A stretch of DNA of 64,000 nucleotides from Dokdonella_A sp049583635 (lineage in GTDB: Bacteria; Pseudomonadota; Gammaproteobacteria; Xanthomonadales; Rhodanobacteraceae), in assembly GCA_049583635.1 (NCBI GenBank), contig JBAUWF010000016.1, forward strand, positions 5,545-69,544. Direction: 5' to 3'. Below, in pieces: positions 34,948-43,687 of the stretch. Positions within the stretch are counted from its first letter, which is position 1, and the number at the start of each line of letters is the position of its first letter. A program made the position numbers and the translations under genes. The notes under the pieces were generated by a model. That model saw nothing but the letters and a program-made list of their open reading frames with translations, was not told the DNA's origin and did not search any database.

Positions 34948-35787
34948 CTAGAACCCGCCGAAGCGCGTGGCGATGGCGATTCCCAGTCCAAAAATCAGGA
35001 TGGAGAGAACGATCATGCCGGCAATCATCGCGGGCGAAACGGGTTTCAGACGCTGGTCCGACGACGCGACGCTGTCAGGATGACCGTGAGCTTCGGCGGC
35101 ACGTGACGCCTTGTGCTGGTGCGCTGCGTCAGCGTGCGGCGCTCGCACGGTCATCATCCCGTGCTTCAGATGGCGTGAGACCAGCCACCAGTTCATGGGA
35201 TAGGCGGTCACTAAGCCGACCAGCAGGGCCATTGACATCACGAACCAGAATGCAGGTGCCGACGGATCGTGACTTGCGGGAACGTGGGCCATGGCCACAG
35301 TCATCACCGGCACCATGCCAGCCATCAGGCAATTCATCGACAGCAACTCGGGAAAAAAGGTGCCTAATAGCGCCTTTGTGTATGAGCCGCCCGCCATGGC
35401 ACGCATGAACAGCGACTGGAAGATGCTCCAGCCGAACCCGAAACCCAGCACGTATTCCAGTAAGACCTCTCCGAATTTTGGCAGGTGGATAAGACTCGCG
35501 ACAACGGCGCCCGCCAAGATGCCGATGCCGTCTCCCGCCACACAGTGCATGGTCGAGCCGAGCACCTGCCGCCAGCGCGTCGCTATATAACGTTCGTGCA
35601 GGCCCGGTAGCGGTTCGCGGCAGCCCAGGACGTAAAGGAACGCGCCCACCGGCCCCGTGTACACGGTGAGGAGGACGAACCCCCATTTGAGCACTGGCAA
35701 TTCGGGCGTGGCGCGGATATCGATCGCCACGAACAACACAGCAAGCGCCGTCAGAAGAAACCAAAGCAGCATCACACCATCGAGCAT
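34948..35787 (-). CDS. DUF4396 domain-containing membrane protein
   Basis: A 279-residue membrane protein, minus strand, convergent with cusA. It has about seven hydrophobic segments: two at the N-terminus (VMLLWFLLTALAVLFVAIDI; LKWGFVLLTVYTGPVGAFLY), then LGSTMHCVAGDGIGILAGAV and LLEYVLGFGFGWSIFQSLFM. A histidine-rich soluble stretch (HADAAHQHKASRAAEAHGHP) lies before the last helix. The TMHCVAGDGxGI and MRAMAGGSYxxAL blocks are the DUF4396 signature. Function is unknown; the family is often found near heavy-metal resistance genes, and the His-rich loop suggests metal contact. Start at the ATG at 35787. Confidence 0.85.
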   Translation of the reverse strand: MLDGVMLLWFLLTALAVLFVAIDIRATPELPVLKWGFVLLTVYTGPVGAFLYVLGCREPLPGLHERYIATRWRQVLGSTMHCVAGDGIGILAGAVVASLIHLPKFGEVLLEYVLGFGFGWSIFQSLFMRAMAGGSYTKALLGTFFPELLSMNCLMAGMVPVMTVAMAHVPASHDPSAPAFWFVMSMALLVGLVTAYPMNWWLVSRHLKHGMMTVRAPHADAAHQHKASRAAEAHGHPDSVASSDQRLKPVSPAMIAGMIVLSILIFGLGIAIATRFGGF

Positions 35788-35849
35788 TGCGGTCTCCCAA
35801 TATCAGGTTCTCTGCACCGCGATGACGCTACTGCCGCAACGTCACACTA

Positions 35850-36545
35850 CGACTGAGTCCGCAGCCGCAACGCATTGCCAACGACGGATACTGAACTGAA
35901 GCTCATCGCCAGCGCGGCGATGATCGGCGACAACAAAATGCCGGTGAACGGATATAGCACGCCCGCTGCGATCGGGATACCAAGCGCGTTGTAGACCAGC
36001 GCGAAGCCCAGGTTCTGGCGCATGTTGTGCACGGTCTGTTGCGATCGCCCTTGACCAAGGTCACGTGACCGCTGTTTATTGCCACGTCGGTACCGGTGCC
36101 CATGGCGATGTCGACATCGGCGCGAGCGAGCGCCGGCGCGTCGTTGATGCCGTCTCCTGCCATTGCGACCTTGTGCCCCTGCCTCTGTAGGTTCGCAACA
36201 ATGGCGACCTTGTCTTCCGGTTTGACTTCGCTCACGACCTCGTCGATTCCAAGCCGCGCGCCGAGCCGTAGCCCATCCATCGCCGGTCGCCATCACTAGG
36301 TAAATCCCCGCCATATGCAATTGCCTGATCGCGTCGGGCGTGCTGGCCTTGATCGGATCCGACACGGCCAGAAGGCCCGCCAGTCGACCATCCACTGCAA
36401 GATGCATCACTCTCGCGCCGTCGGAACGCAGCTTCTCGGCTTCGTCGCGAAGAGGCGCAACATCGATCTGCGCCTGCTGCATCAAAGCGCTGTTACCGAG
36501 CAGCACGTGGTGGGCTTTCCAGGTTGCCCGTCACTTGGTCTTTGG
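35850..36545 (-). pseudogene. copper-translocating P-type ATPase (CopA) C-terminal remnant, frameshifted
   Basis: About 230 codons of a P1B ATPase C-terminus in two alternating frames. Part A reads LLGNSALMQQAQIDVAPLRD, then LLAVSDPIKASTPDAIRQLH and VMATGDG. Part B, in another frame, reads LGIDEVVSEVKPEDKVAIVA and HKVAMAGDGINDAPALARAD with the hinge motif GDGxND. Part C returns to the first frame: NMRQNLGFALVYNALGIPIA, ending SSVSVVGNALRLRTQS. The phosphorylation DKTGT region, metal-binding CPC helix and everything N-terminal are missing. Truncation near 36545 plus two frameshifts make this non-functional. It follows DUF4396, so the copper locus was once larger. Confidence 0.88.
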
Positions 36546-36620
36546 AAACGCCAGATGCGCTCGCACAAGGCTCACGGTACGATGGCCGTGCCGCGGGCAG
36601 CGGCGCCGAGAGTGGCAGCA

Positions 36621-36905
36621 ATGCGTTATCTCTACTATCAAATTTCGCCGTATCTGACGCCCGATGTTCTCTTGTCGATCCTTGCCGTCATCGTCCTCGT
36701 TGGCATCCTGTGGGTGGTGCTGCCGTTCTCGGTGTTCGGCATCAAACCGTTGCTTCGATCGGTTCGCGACGAGTTGCGCACGATGAACACGAATTCCGCC
36801 GAGGCAACCGCACAGCTGCGCGTGTTGATCGAGCAGCAGAATCTCCTGCTTGCCGAGGCCTGCGGTCGCCGCGACGCAAAAATCGGCGACGACACCGGAT
36901 CGTGA
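36621..36905 (+). CDS. small hypothetical membrane protein
   Basis: A 94-residue protein from the ATG at 36621 (M-R-Y-L-Y-Y-Q-I-S); an in-frame ATG at 36582 is an alternative. One clear transmembrane segment, LLSILAVIVLVGILWVVLPF (about 17-36), is followed by a short amphipathic helix and a mostly helical cytoplasmic or periplasmic tail (RSVRDELRTMNTNSAEATAQ, LRVLIEQQNLLLAEA). No family recognised. It lies next to the DUF6165 gene with about 100 bp between. Confidence 0.6.
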   Translation: MRYLYYQISPYLTPDVLLSILAVIVLVGILWVVLPFSVFGIKPLLRSVRDELRTMNTNSAEATAQLRVLIEQQNLLLAEACGRRDAKIGDDTGS

Positions 36906-37002
36906 CGGTGTTTCGAACATCCGGAATATCTGCCAGGTCAGCTATCGTTTCGCTCCCGGCAGGACTTGGCGCAGTGGCTGGTCTCGAGTCGGTCGTCGCC
37001 GC

Positions 37003-37392
37003 ATGACCCAGATTTCGGTTCCGGTTTCGCATGGCGAGTTGATCGACAAGATCACGATTCTCGAGATCAAGGCCGCGCGCATCTCCGATGCGGCCAAGCT
37101 CGTGAATGTTCGCCGCGAACTCGAACTGCTCGAGAAAGTGTGGAGGAACGACCCTGCCGCCCGCATCGATATATCGGTCGGGCGCTCGCAGCTCAAGGCG
37201 GTCAACGAGGCGCTCTGGGATATCGAGGATCGCATCCGCCTCAAGGAAAAGGCGCAGGCATTCGACACCGAGTTCATCGAACTCGCGCGTTCAGTTTACG
37301 TACGCAACGACGAACGCGCCGCGATCAAGCGCACGTTGAACGAGCGCCTCGGTTCGAGCCTGATCGAAGAGAAGTCGTATCAGGATTACTGA
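37003..37392 (+). CDS. DUF6165 family protein
   Basis: A 129-residue soluble protein, start ATG at 37003. It is almost entirely helical and charged: VPVSHGELIDKITILEIKAA, KLVNVRRELELLEKVW, LKAVNEALWDIEDRIRLKEK and RAAIKRTLNERLGSSLIEEK, ending SYQDY. The VSxGELxDKxTILxIK start and VNxxLWdIEDxIRxKE core are the DUF6165 pattern; the family is sometimes found near glycosyltransferase or lipopolysaccharide genes, but its activity is unknown. No ribosome binding site is obvious. It is convergent with dnaE2. Confidence 0.85.
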   Translation: MTQISVPVSHGELIDKITILEIKAARISDAAKLVNVRRELELLEKVWRNDPAARIDISVGRSQLKAVNEALWDIEDRIRLKEKAQAFDTEFIELARSVYVRNDERAAIKRTLNERLGSSLIEEKSYQDY

Positions 37393-37513
37393 GGTTGGGA
37401 TGGCTTCGGCCGAGGACAAGGAAGGCGCCGGGTCGTATTTTCGGAATCACCCGTCATTTGACATTTCGTTGGATGTATTGCGTGCGATGGTATCGGCCTC
37501 GTCGGGCGACGTG

Positions 37514-40500
37514 TCAGCGAAAATCGCGTGACGCGAACGCGAGTTCGGGCAGCAGATGGCTCAAGTCGAACAGGCGCTGCGCGATCAGATGTTGCACGCC
37601 GTCCGCCGCTTCGAGCACGCCTTGTACGCCGAGCAGAGTCGATTCGAGCAAGGCGCGCGTCTGGCGTTCGGCCAGTGTGCGCCAGACGATGACATTGACG
37701 TTGCCGGTCTCGTCCTCGATCGTGACGAAGATGACGCCCTTGGCGGTGCTCGGATGCTGGCGTCCGGTGACGAGACCCGCGCAGCGCAAGCGCTTTCCGG
37801 CATTGCGTTGATGGCATGCATCGCAAGCGCGCAGCATGTGCTGTCGATCGAGCGCGGCGCGCACGAGCGCGAGCGGATGTTGCTTGAGCGACAGCCCCTG
37901 CGTCGCGTAATCGGTGAGCACTTCCTCGCGCACCGAAGGCACGCGCAGTGCAATGCGTTGTTCGCTCGCGGCAACTCCGGCCAGCAACGCCGATGTGCGT
38001 TCGCTACCGGCGCTATCCCAGCGCGCGCGATGCCGATGGCCGCTCAGGCTGTGCAGTGCATCGGCATCGGCCAGACGCGCGCGTTCGCCGGCATCGAGTC
38101 CGGCACGCCGGACCAGATCGGGGACATCGCGAAATGGCGCCTTCCTGCGGGCGGCAACCACGCGCGCGGCGCAGCTTTTCGAAAGCCCGCGAATCTGCCG
38201 CAATCCGAGTCGCAACGCGGGTGATGCGGCCGGGTCCTCCAGCGTGCAATCGAAGTCGCTGACTGAAACATCCGCTGACAATACCTGCACGTCATGGCGT
38301 TGCGCGTCCTGGATCAATTGCGAGGGCTGGTAGAAACCCATCGGCTGCGAGTTCAGCAGTGCGCACACGAAAGCGGCCGGATGATGGCATTTGAGCCAGG
38401 CTGAGGCATAGGCGAGCAGGGCGAAACTGGCCGAGTGCGATTCGGGAAATCCGTAGTCGCCGAAGCCCTTGATCTGCTCGAAGATCTGTTCGGCGAATGC
38501 GGGCGGATAGCCATTCCTTTGCATGCCGGCGAAGATGCGTTCGCGAAACGGTTCGAGCCCGCCGCGGCGTTTCCAGGCGGCCATTGCACGGCGCAACTGA
38601 TCGGCTTCGCCCGGCGTGAAATCGGCGGCGACTTCGACCAGACGCATCACCTGTTCCTGGAAGATCGGCACGCCGAAGGTGCGTCCAAGGACCTGCTCGA
38701 TTTCCGGTTTCGGATATTCGACCGGTTCGAGTCCCTGCCGGCGGCGCAGATACGGATGCACCATCTGGCCCTGGATCGGACCCGGTCGCACGATCGCGAC
38801 CTCGACCACCAGATCGTAGAAGGTTTCCGGCTTCAGGCGCGGCAGCATCGACATCTGCGCGCGCGATTCGATCTGGAACACGCCGACCGTATCGGCCTTG
38901 CGGATCATTGCATAAGTTACGGGATCGTCCTGCGGCAGGGTGGCGATCTCGTAGTCGAGAGCGGCGTGGGTGCGCAGCAGGTCGAGGCATTTACGCAGAC
39001 AGGTCAGCATGCCGAGCGCGAGGCAATCGACTTTGAGCAGACGCATCGATTCGAGATCGTCCTTGTCCCACTGGATCACCGTGCGATCGGCCATTGCGGC
39101 ATTCTCGACCGGCACCAATGCGTGCAATGGGTGCTCCGAGATCACGAAGCCGCCGACGTGCTGCGAGAGATGACGCGGAAAACCGATCAGCTCGCTGACC
39201 AGTACGACCAATTGCCGCATAACGCGACTTGCGGGATCGAAGCCGCGTTCGCGCAGCGCGTCGTCGAGTGCGTCGGCTCGTGCATACGAGAAAATGCGAC
39301 TCAGCTCATCGAGTTGATCGGCACCGAGACCGAGAGCGCGACCGACATCGCGCACGGCGCTCTTGCGCCGGTAGCGGATGACAGTCGCTGCGAGTGCGGT
39401 GCGGTCGCGACCGTACTTGCCGAAGATGTACTGGATAACTTCTTCGCGGCGCTCGTGTTCAAAATCGACATCGATATCGGGCGGTTCGTTGCGTTCGATC
39501 GACAGGAATCGCTCGAACAGGAGATTGCCGTGCTCGGGATCGACCGCGGTGATGCCGAGGCAGTAGCACACTGCGGAATTGGCCGATGAGCCGCGACCCT
39601 GGCACAAAATCGGCGGATTCTGACGACGCGCCCAGGAGACGATGTCCTCAACGGTCAGGAAGAAGTGTTCGTATTCGAGCCGGGCGATCAGCGCGAGTTC
39701 GCGCTCGATCTGTGCGCGCACCGCAACCGGAATGCCGCCGGGCCAGCGCTGTGCCGCGCCTGACAAGGTCAGCGCGTGCAGGTGTTCGATCGGTGTTTGT
39801 CCGTGCGGAACCAGCTCATGCGGATATTCGTAGGTGAGCGTGTCGAGATGGAACGTGCAGCGCCTGGCGATGCGGACGCTTTCGGCCAGCAGTTCCGGTG
39901 GATACAAGTCGGCCAGAATTTCGCGACTGCGCAGATGGCGTTCGCCACTCGGAAACAGGGCATGGCCCGCCTCGGCGACCATGCAACCCAGCCGGATTGC
40001 GGTCAGCACATCGTGCAGCACGCGCCGCCGGCGCACATGCATATGCACGTCGCCGGCGGTGACCAGCGGTAGACCGTGTCGTGCACTGAGGCGGTGCAAT
40101 GCGGCGATTTCGGCCGCATCATCGGGGCCGTTGTGCAGTTCGACGGCGAGCCATGCGCGCCCCGCGAAATGCCGGGCGATCCAGGCACCGTGTTCATCGT
40201 CGCTTCCAGTGCCGATGTTTTCCGCGATAGCGGCCGTTGTCGTGATGTGCCGGCCATTCGTGGAGACAGCACTCCGCACAGCGGTCGAAAACAAGGTGCC
40301 AGGCGCCCACAGCATCAGCACGCCGCTACCGATAATCGCTTCGACATCCGCCCGAGTCAGCCGATACTCGCCCTTGGCGCTGCGCCTGCGCCCTGTCGTG
40401 ATCAGCCGGCACAGATCGCTGTAGCCGCTCTGATCGGCGGCGAGCAGCACGAGTTTCGGCCCGTCCTCGAGTTGCACCTCACTGCCGACGATCAATGCGA

Positions 40501-40702
40501 TGCCGGTCGCCCGGGATGCATCGCGCGCGCGCACGATGCCGGCCAGCGAACATTCATCGGTGATCGCGAGTGCGGTGTAGCCGAGCTTGCTCGCGCGCTC
40601 GAACAATTCCTGTGCGCTCGATGCGCCGCGCTGGAAGCTGAAATTGCTCAGGCAATGAAGTTCGGCGTATACGGGAAGATGGCGCATTCCGGTGTCGCTC
40701 AT
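37514..40702 (-). CDS. dnaE2: error-prone DNA polymerase DnaE2 (ImuC)
   Basis: A 1062-residue C-family polymerase, the catalytic member of the ImuA-ImuB-DnaE2 translesion mutasome. It starts at the ATG at 40702, overlapping the imuB stop (ATGA). Domains in order: PHP domain (YAELHCLSNFSFQRGASSAQ, residues 12-31; DVHMHVRRR about 230), and the polymerase core with LCQGRGSSANSAVCYC (about 350) and the catalytic aspartates in PPDIDVDFEHERREEV (about 395-410). Fingers follow (GVFQIESRAQMSMLPRLKP; TFGVPIFQEQVMRLV), then tandem HhH and an OB fold at the C-terminus (VIFVTIEDETGNVNVIVW). It lacks the C-terminal tau-binding extension of DnaE1. Damage-induced mutagenesis is the established role of the cassette. 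Confidence 0.96.
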   Translation of the reverse strand: MSDTGMRHLPVYAELHCLSNFSFQRGASSAQELFERASKLGYTALAITDECSLAGIVRARDASRATGIALIVGSEVQLEDGPKLVLLAADQSGYSDLCRLITTGRRRSAKGEYRLTRADVEAIIGSGVLMLWAPGTLFSTAVRSAVSTNGRHITTTAAIAENIGTGSDDEHGAWIARHFAGRAWLAVELHNGPDDAAEIAALHRLSARHGLPLVTAGDVHMHVRRRRVLHDVLTAIRLGCMVAEAGHALFPSGERHLRSREILADLYPPELLAESVRIARRCTFHLDTLTYEYPHELVPHGQTPIEHLHALTLSGAAQRWPGGIPVAVRAQIERELALIARLEYEHFFLTVEDIVSWARRQNPPILCQGRGSSANSAVCYCLGITAVDPEHGNLLFERFLSIERNEPPDIDVDFEHERREEVIQYIFGKYGRDRTALAATVIRYRRKSAVRDVGRALGLGADQLDELSRIFSYARADALDDALRERGFDPASRVMRQLVVLVSELIGFPRHLSQHVGGFVISEHPLHALVPVENAAMADRTVIQWDKDDLESMRLLKVDCLALGMLTCLRKCLDLLRTHAALDYEIATLPQDDPVTYAMIRKADTVGVFQIESRAQMSMLPRLKPETFYDLVVEVAIVRPGPIQGQMVHPYLRRRQGLEPVEYPKPEIEQVLGRTFGVPIFQEQVMRLVEVAADFTPGEADQLRRAMAAWKRRGGLEPFRERIFAGMQRNGYPPAFAEQIFEQIKGFGDYGFPESHSASFALLAYASAWLKCHHPAAFVCALLNSQPMGFYQPSQLIQDAQRHDVQVLSADVSVSDFDCTLEDPAASPALRLGLRQIRGLSKSCAARVVAARRKAPFRDVPDLVRRAGLDAGERARLADADALHSLSGHRHRARWDSAGSERTSALLAGVAASEQRIALRVPSVREEVLTDYATQGLSLKQHPLALVRAALDRQHMLRACDACHQRNAGKRLRCAGLVTGRQHPSTAKGVIFVTIEDETGNVNVIVWRTLAERQTRALLESTLLGVQGVLEAADGVQHLIAQRLFDLSHLLPELAFASRDFR

Positions 40703-42168
40703 GCAAACCAGCCGTGCAGCATCCACGCGTCGGTCATGCCGGCAGGACAGAAGACCCAGGCACGTTGGCCGAACCGGGTTTCGATGATGTAGTAGTCGCG
40801 ACGCAGGTCGTTGCCGTCCCACCAGCCGCCTTCGATGCGCTCGGGGCCGGCCAGAATGCGTACCCGCGCGGAACGCAGCGGAATCGGTCGCGGCAACAGC
40901 CAGAACGGGCGCGGGCGTCGTTCCGTCACGGGTTTGGCCTCGCCGTCGTGCCGCCATGCGCGCTCGGGCCGGTGATCAGCCACGCAGGCGAGGCTGTGCA
41001 GCGCCGTATCGCCGAGCCGTGCGCGCAGGCGTTCGGTCAGGTGCGGCCAGTCCAGGTTTTCGCGGCGGGTAGTGTCAAGGAGATCGCGATGCAGCGGCGT
41101 GAGTGGTGGCAGATCCCCGGCGACGAGGCCGAGTGCAGTGACCGGTGCGCACAGCGTTGCGCGTTCGAGCCGCAGGCGTGCGAATTCGAGCAGCGCAGCG
41201 GCATCACGCTGTGGTGTCAGCAGGCCGACGGCGATGCGTGTGGTTGCGCGGTTTTCGTGATCGAGCGCGATTTCGAAACGCTGCACGCCGCCATCGCGCG
41301 CAGCGAGAAAAATGGACAATTCGCGAATCAGACGTTGCAGCACAAACAGCAGTGACTGCTGTTTTTCCATGGCGGCGTCGAACTCGATACGTCGTTCGAA
41401 ACGGTCGGGCGGTCGATACAGCGCCTGCGCCCCAACGGTGAAACCACGGATGCGATCGAGGTGACCCAACGCGTCGACACCGATACGACGCGTCAGTTCG
41501 GCGCGTGGCAGGGCGAACACTTCGCGCAATCGTCGAAAGCCCATGCCGCAAAGAGCGGCGATGACGCCCTGATCCAGACCGCTGGTTTGCAATGGCACAT
41601 CGCCGAGCGCATTGACGAGCTGCTCAACATTCTGCACGGCAAATCCGTTGCGGCAACCGGCCAGCACGTGCGCGCCGGCAGCGACTGGCGCCAATGCGAG
41701 TGCATGCGCATGCCCGAGAGCATGCAATTCCATGCGCAGGCGCCGTTGCAGTGCCGGCCATCGACCGAACAGACGCAAGCTGGCGCCGACTTCGAGCAAT
41801 AACGCATCCGGTGCCGCGATGGCGACCTGAGCGCTGAATCGATAAGCCCAGGCGGCGAGTGCATCGAGCAATCGGGATTCGGCCGCACGATCACGTGGTC
41901 GTGCGATGAGTTGTGGACAACGTGCGCTTGCCGCCGCGAGCGGTTGACCGATGCATACACCTGCGCGTTGCGCGGCATTATCGATAAACGCGATGCGTGC
42001 AGCTTGACTTGACCGGAGCGAACCGGTCGCCTGCGTCGGTCCATCCGCATTGCGTGGCTTTTTCTGCGCGGCCGTTTCAATCAGCGCGCAACAGCGTTGC
42101 GCTGGCCGGCTGCCGTCGAACACCACTTCGAACGGCAACTCGGGAAACAGCAGACAGGCCCACAGCAT
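40699..42168 (-). CDS. imuB: ImuB, catalytically inactive Y-family polymerase-like protein
   Basis: A 489-residue protein starting at the ATG at 42168 (MLWACLLFPELPFEVVF), overlapping the end of imuA. It has the Y-family palm-finger-thumb and little-finger layout, but the acidic metal ligands of active Y polymerases are absent: the first motif is LLFPELP instead of DMDxFF. This is the established ImuB feature; ImuB is a hub that binds the beta clamp, ImuA and DnaE2. The thumb HhH region (GVIAALCGMGFRRLREVFAL, GVDALGHLDRIRG) is intact. Its stop overlaps the dnaE2 start by 4 bp, so the three genes are translationally chained. Confidence 0.93.
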   Translation of the reverse strand: MLWACLLFPELPFEVVFDGSRPAQRCCALIETAAQKKPRNADGPTQATGSLRSSQAARIAFIDNAAQRAGVCIGQPLAAASARCPQLIARPRDRAAESRLLDALAAWAYRFSAQVAIAAPDALLLEVGASLRLFGRWPALQRRLRMELHALGHAHALALAPVAAGAHVLAGCRNGFAVQNVEQLVNALGDVPLQTSGLDQGVIAALCGMGFRRLREVFALPRAELTRRIGVDALGHLDRIRGFTVGAQALYRPPDRFERRIEFDAAMEKQQSLLFVLQRLIRELSIFLAARDGGVQRFEIALDHENRATTRIAVGLLTPQRDAAALLEFARLRLERATLCAPVTALGLVAGDLPPLTPLHRDLLDTTRRENLDWPHLTERLRARLGDTALHSLACVADHRPERAWRHDGEAKPVTERRPRPFWLLPRPIPLRSARVRILAGPERIEGGWWDGNDLRRDYYIIETRFGQRAWVFCPAGMTDAWMLHGWFA

Positions 42169-42188
42169 GACGCGCACTTCGCTCCATT

Positions 42189-42920
42189 TCAGGCGCGCAG
42201 ACGAAGCGAGGCATGCTGTTGCGCCAAACTGCCACGGCATTTGAGAACATCAATGTATGTGACCGATTTTTCTGTGCGCACTGCCAACCGCAAAGCCGCA
42301 GGGCTGGCTTGATCGGCATGCTGCAGCGGACGCAATACGAAGCCGAGCGCATCGCCGGTTTCAGCGGCCAGTTGCAGACGTCGCAACCGTCGGTAATCAA
42401 AGGTCGGCAACCAATGCAGCACCGCGCCGCAGCAACCGGCACGCAGACATTGTTCAGCGGTCCAATGGGTGTCGGCTGCCGCTGTGCCGATATGGACCAA
42501 CTGGGTCAAATCGATGCCGCTGGCAGCGAGCGCCGGCGGATACGGAATATAAGGCGGCGCCACCAGTACCACGCGTCGATGCGCGCGTGTGAGGGTGGCC
42601 AGGGCAGGTGCCAGCAGACTGAATTCGCCCAGTCCATCGTGCTCGATCAGGATTTCGCTCAATGCGCCTCGTGGCCAGCCGCCGCCCGGCAGCAAAGCAT
42701 CGAGTTCGGCGAAGCCGGTAGGTTCGGCATGCATACCGACTGTAGCAGCGGTACGGCGCCATATGCCGGGATAACGCAATACATCGGCAAGTCGATCTTC
42801 ATGCGGTGTGCCAGCGATCGATTCGGCCGATTCGGGGAATGGTGCAAGCCGCGTTCTTGCCTGAGGCAATGCGGGATTGACGAAAGATGCCGGAACGATT
42901 GAAGTGGGGTTGGCAGCCAT
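42189..42920 (-). CDS. imuA: translesion synthesis-associated protein ImuA
   Basis: A 243-residue RecA/SulA-like protein, ATG at 42920, only a few bases after the lexA stop (42924). It shows the ImuA core: TGFAELDALLPGGGWPRGAL (about 68-87), LSEILIEHDGLGEFSLLAPA, VVLVAPPYIPYPPALAASGI and WTAEQCLRAGCCGAVLHWLP. The RecA-like Walker A is degenerate in this family. It is required with ImuB and DnaE2 for SOS mutagenesis. The imuB start lies inside its last codons. Confidence 0.93.
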   Translation of the reverse strand: MAANPTSIVPASFVNPALPQARTRLAPFPESAESIAGTPHEDRLADVLRYPGIWRRTAATVGMHAEPTGFAELDALLPGGGWPRGALSEILIEHDGLGEFSLLAPALATLTRAHRRVVLVAPPYIPYPPALAASGIDLTQLVHIGTAAADTHWTAEQCLRAGCCGAVLHWLPTFDYRRLRRLQLAAETGDALGFVLRPLQHADQASPAALRLAVRTEKSVTYIDVLKCRGSLAQQHASLRLRA

Positions 42921-42923
42921 GAC

Positions 42924-43538
42924 TCATCCTTGTCGAATGACACCGGTGTAAATACCTTCGATAGTGAATTCGTGACGATGCGGGTCGACCTCGATCGGCG
43001 CGAAATCCGGATTGGCCGGCAGCAATCGCACGCGATTGCGCCGACGTTCGAGACGCTTGACGGTTACTTCGTCATCCAGCCGCGCGACGACGATGCGGCC
43101 GGAATCAGCTGTTGCAGTGCGATGTACCGCGATCAAGTCACCATCGAGAATGCCGGCATCGCGCATGCTGGCGCCGACGACCCGCAACAGATAATCCGCA
43201 CGCGGACGAAACAGATCGGGATCGATGCTGTAGTCGGCTTCTATGTTTTCGACTGCGAGAACCGGACTGCCGGCGGCAACCCGGCCGACAAGGGGAAGCC
43301 GGATTGTCGCCGAAGCCCGTGAGGGCTGCGCGAGGCGCAGGCCGCGATGATACGGCAAACGCTTGAGTGCGCCCTTGCGGATCAGCGCACGGACATAATC
43401 CTGAGCCGAGCTATGGCTTGCAAGTCCAAGATTTTGCGCTATTTCCCGCAGGCTAGGCGCATAGCCATGGTGTTCCAGATGGCGTCGGATACAATCGAGT
43501 ACGCGCTGCTGGTTGGCGGTCAGGGGAATATCGTACAT
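42924..43538 (-). CDS. lexA: LexA repressor (LexA2-type, cassette-linked)
   Basis: A 204-residue SOS repressor starting at the ATG at 43538 (MYDIPLTANQQRVLDCI). The winged helix-turn-helix covers about 5-65 (YAPSLREIAQNLGLASHSSA). The self-cleavage site is the Ala-Gly bond in GRVAAGSPVLA (about 87-97). The Ser-Lys dyad is in VVGASMRDAGILDGD (about 123-137) and LDDEVTVKRLER (about 155-166). The start codon abuts a perfect operator palindrome and a promoter lies just upstream, leaving almost no 5' leader. It heads lexA-imuA-imuB-dnaE2, an arrangement known in pseudomonads and xanthomonads, where a second LexA controls the cassette. Confidence 0.95.
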   Translation of the reverse strand: MYDIPLTANQQRVLDCIRRHLEHHGYAPSLREIAQNLGLASHSSAQDYVRALIRKGALKRLPYHRGLRLAQPSRASATIRLPLVGRVAAGSPVLAVENIEADYSIDPDLFRPRADYLLRVVGASMRDAGILDGDLIAVHRTATADSGRIVVARLDDEVTVKRLERRRNRVRLLPANPDFAPIEVDPHRHEFTIEGIYTGVIRQG

Positions 43539-43574
43539 ACGTACTAATGTACGTATATGGATGATCCTTGGCAA
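43533..43574 (-). promoter_or_regulatory. lexA promoter and SOS operator
   Basis: On the minus strand, TTGCCA (43574-43569) and TACATT (43551-43546) are 17 bp apart. The -10 lies inside a perfect inverted repeat, ATACGTAC-TAAT-GTACGTAT (43537-43556). Three GTAC words occur at 8-bp steps (43533, 43541, 43549), giving two overlapping GTAC-N4-GTAC sites. P. putida LexA2 recognises GTAC-N4-GTGC, so this is very likely the autoregulatory operator. The predicted transcription start falls at or within 1-2 nt of the lexA ATG. Confidence 0.8.
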
Positions 43575-43687
43575 GCTCTTTTTAAGACCTGCCGGTTTGC
43601 GCCCTGCACGATTGGTTCGATTTGCGTCGGAACTTACGTCACACGCATGCGGGCGAATACACTGCCCCGACCCTGCGGAGCCCAACA

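Noticed and set aside
38435..39589. 384-codon plus-strand frame inside dnaE2
   Set aside because: The dnaE2 frame carries the catalytic aspartates and runs unbroken. The opposite frame has no recognisable domain.
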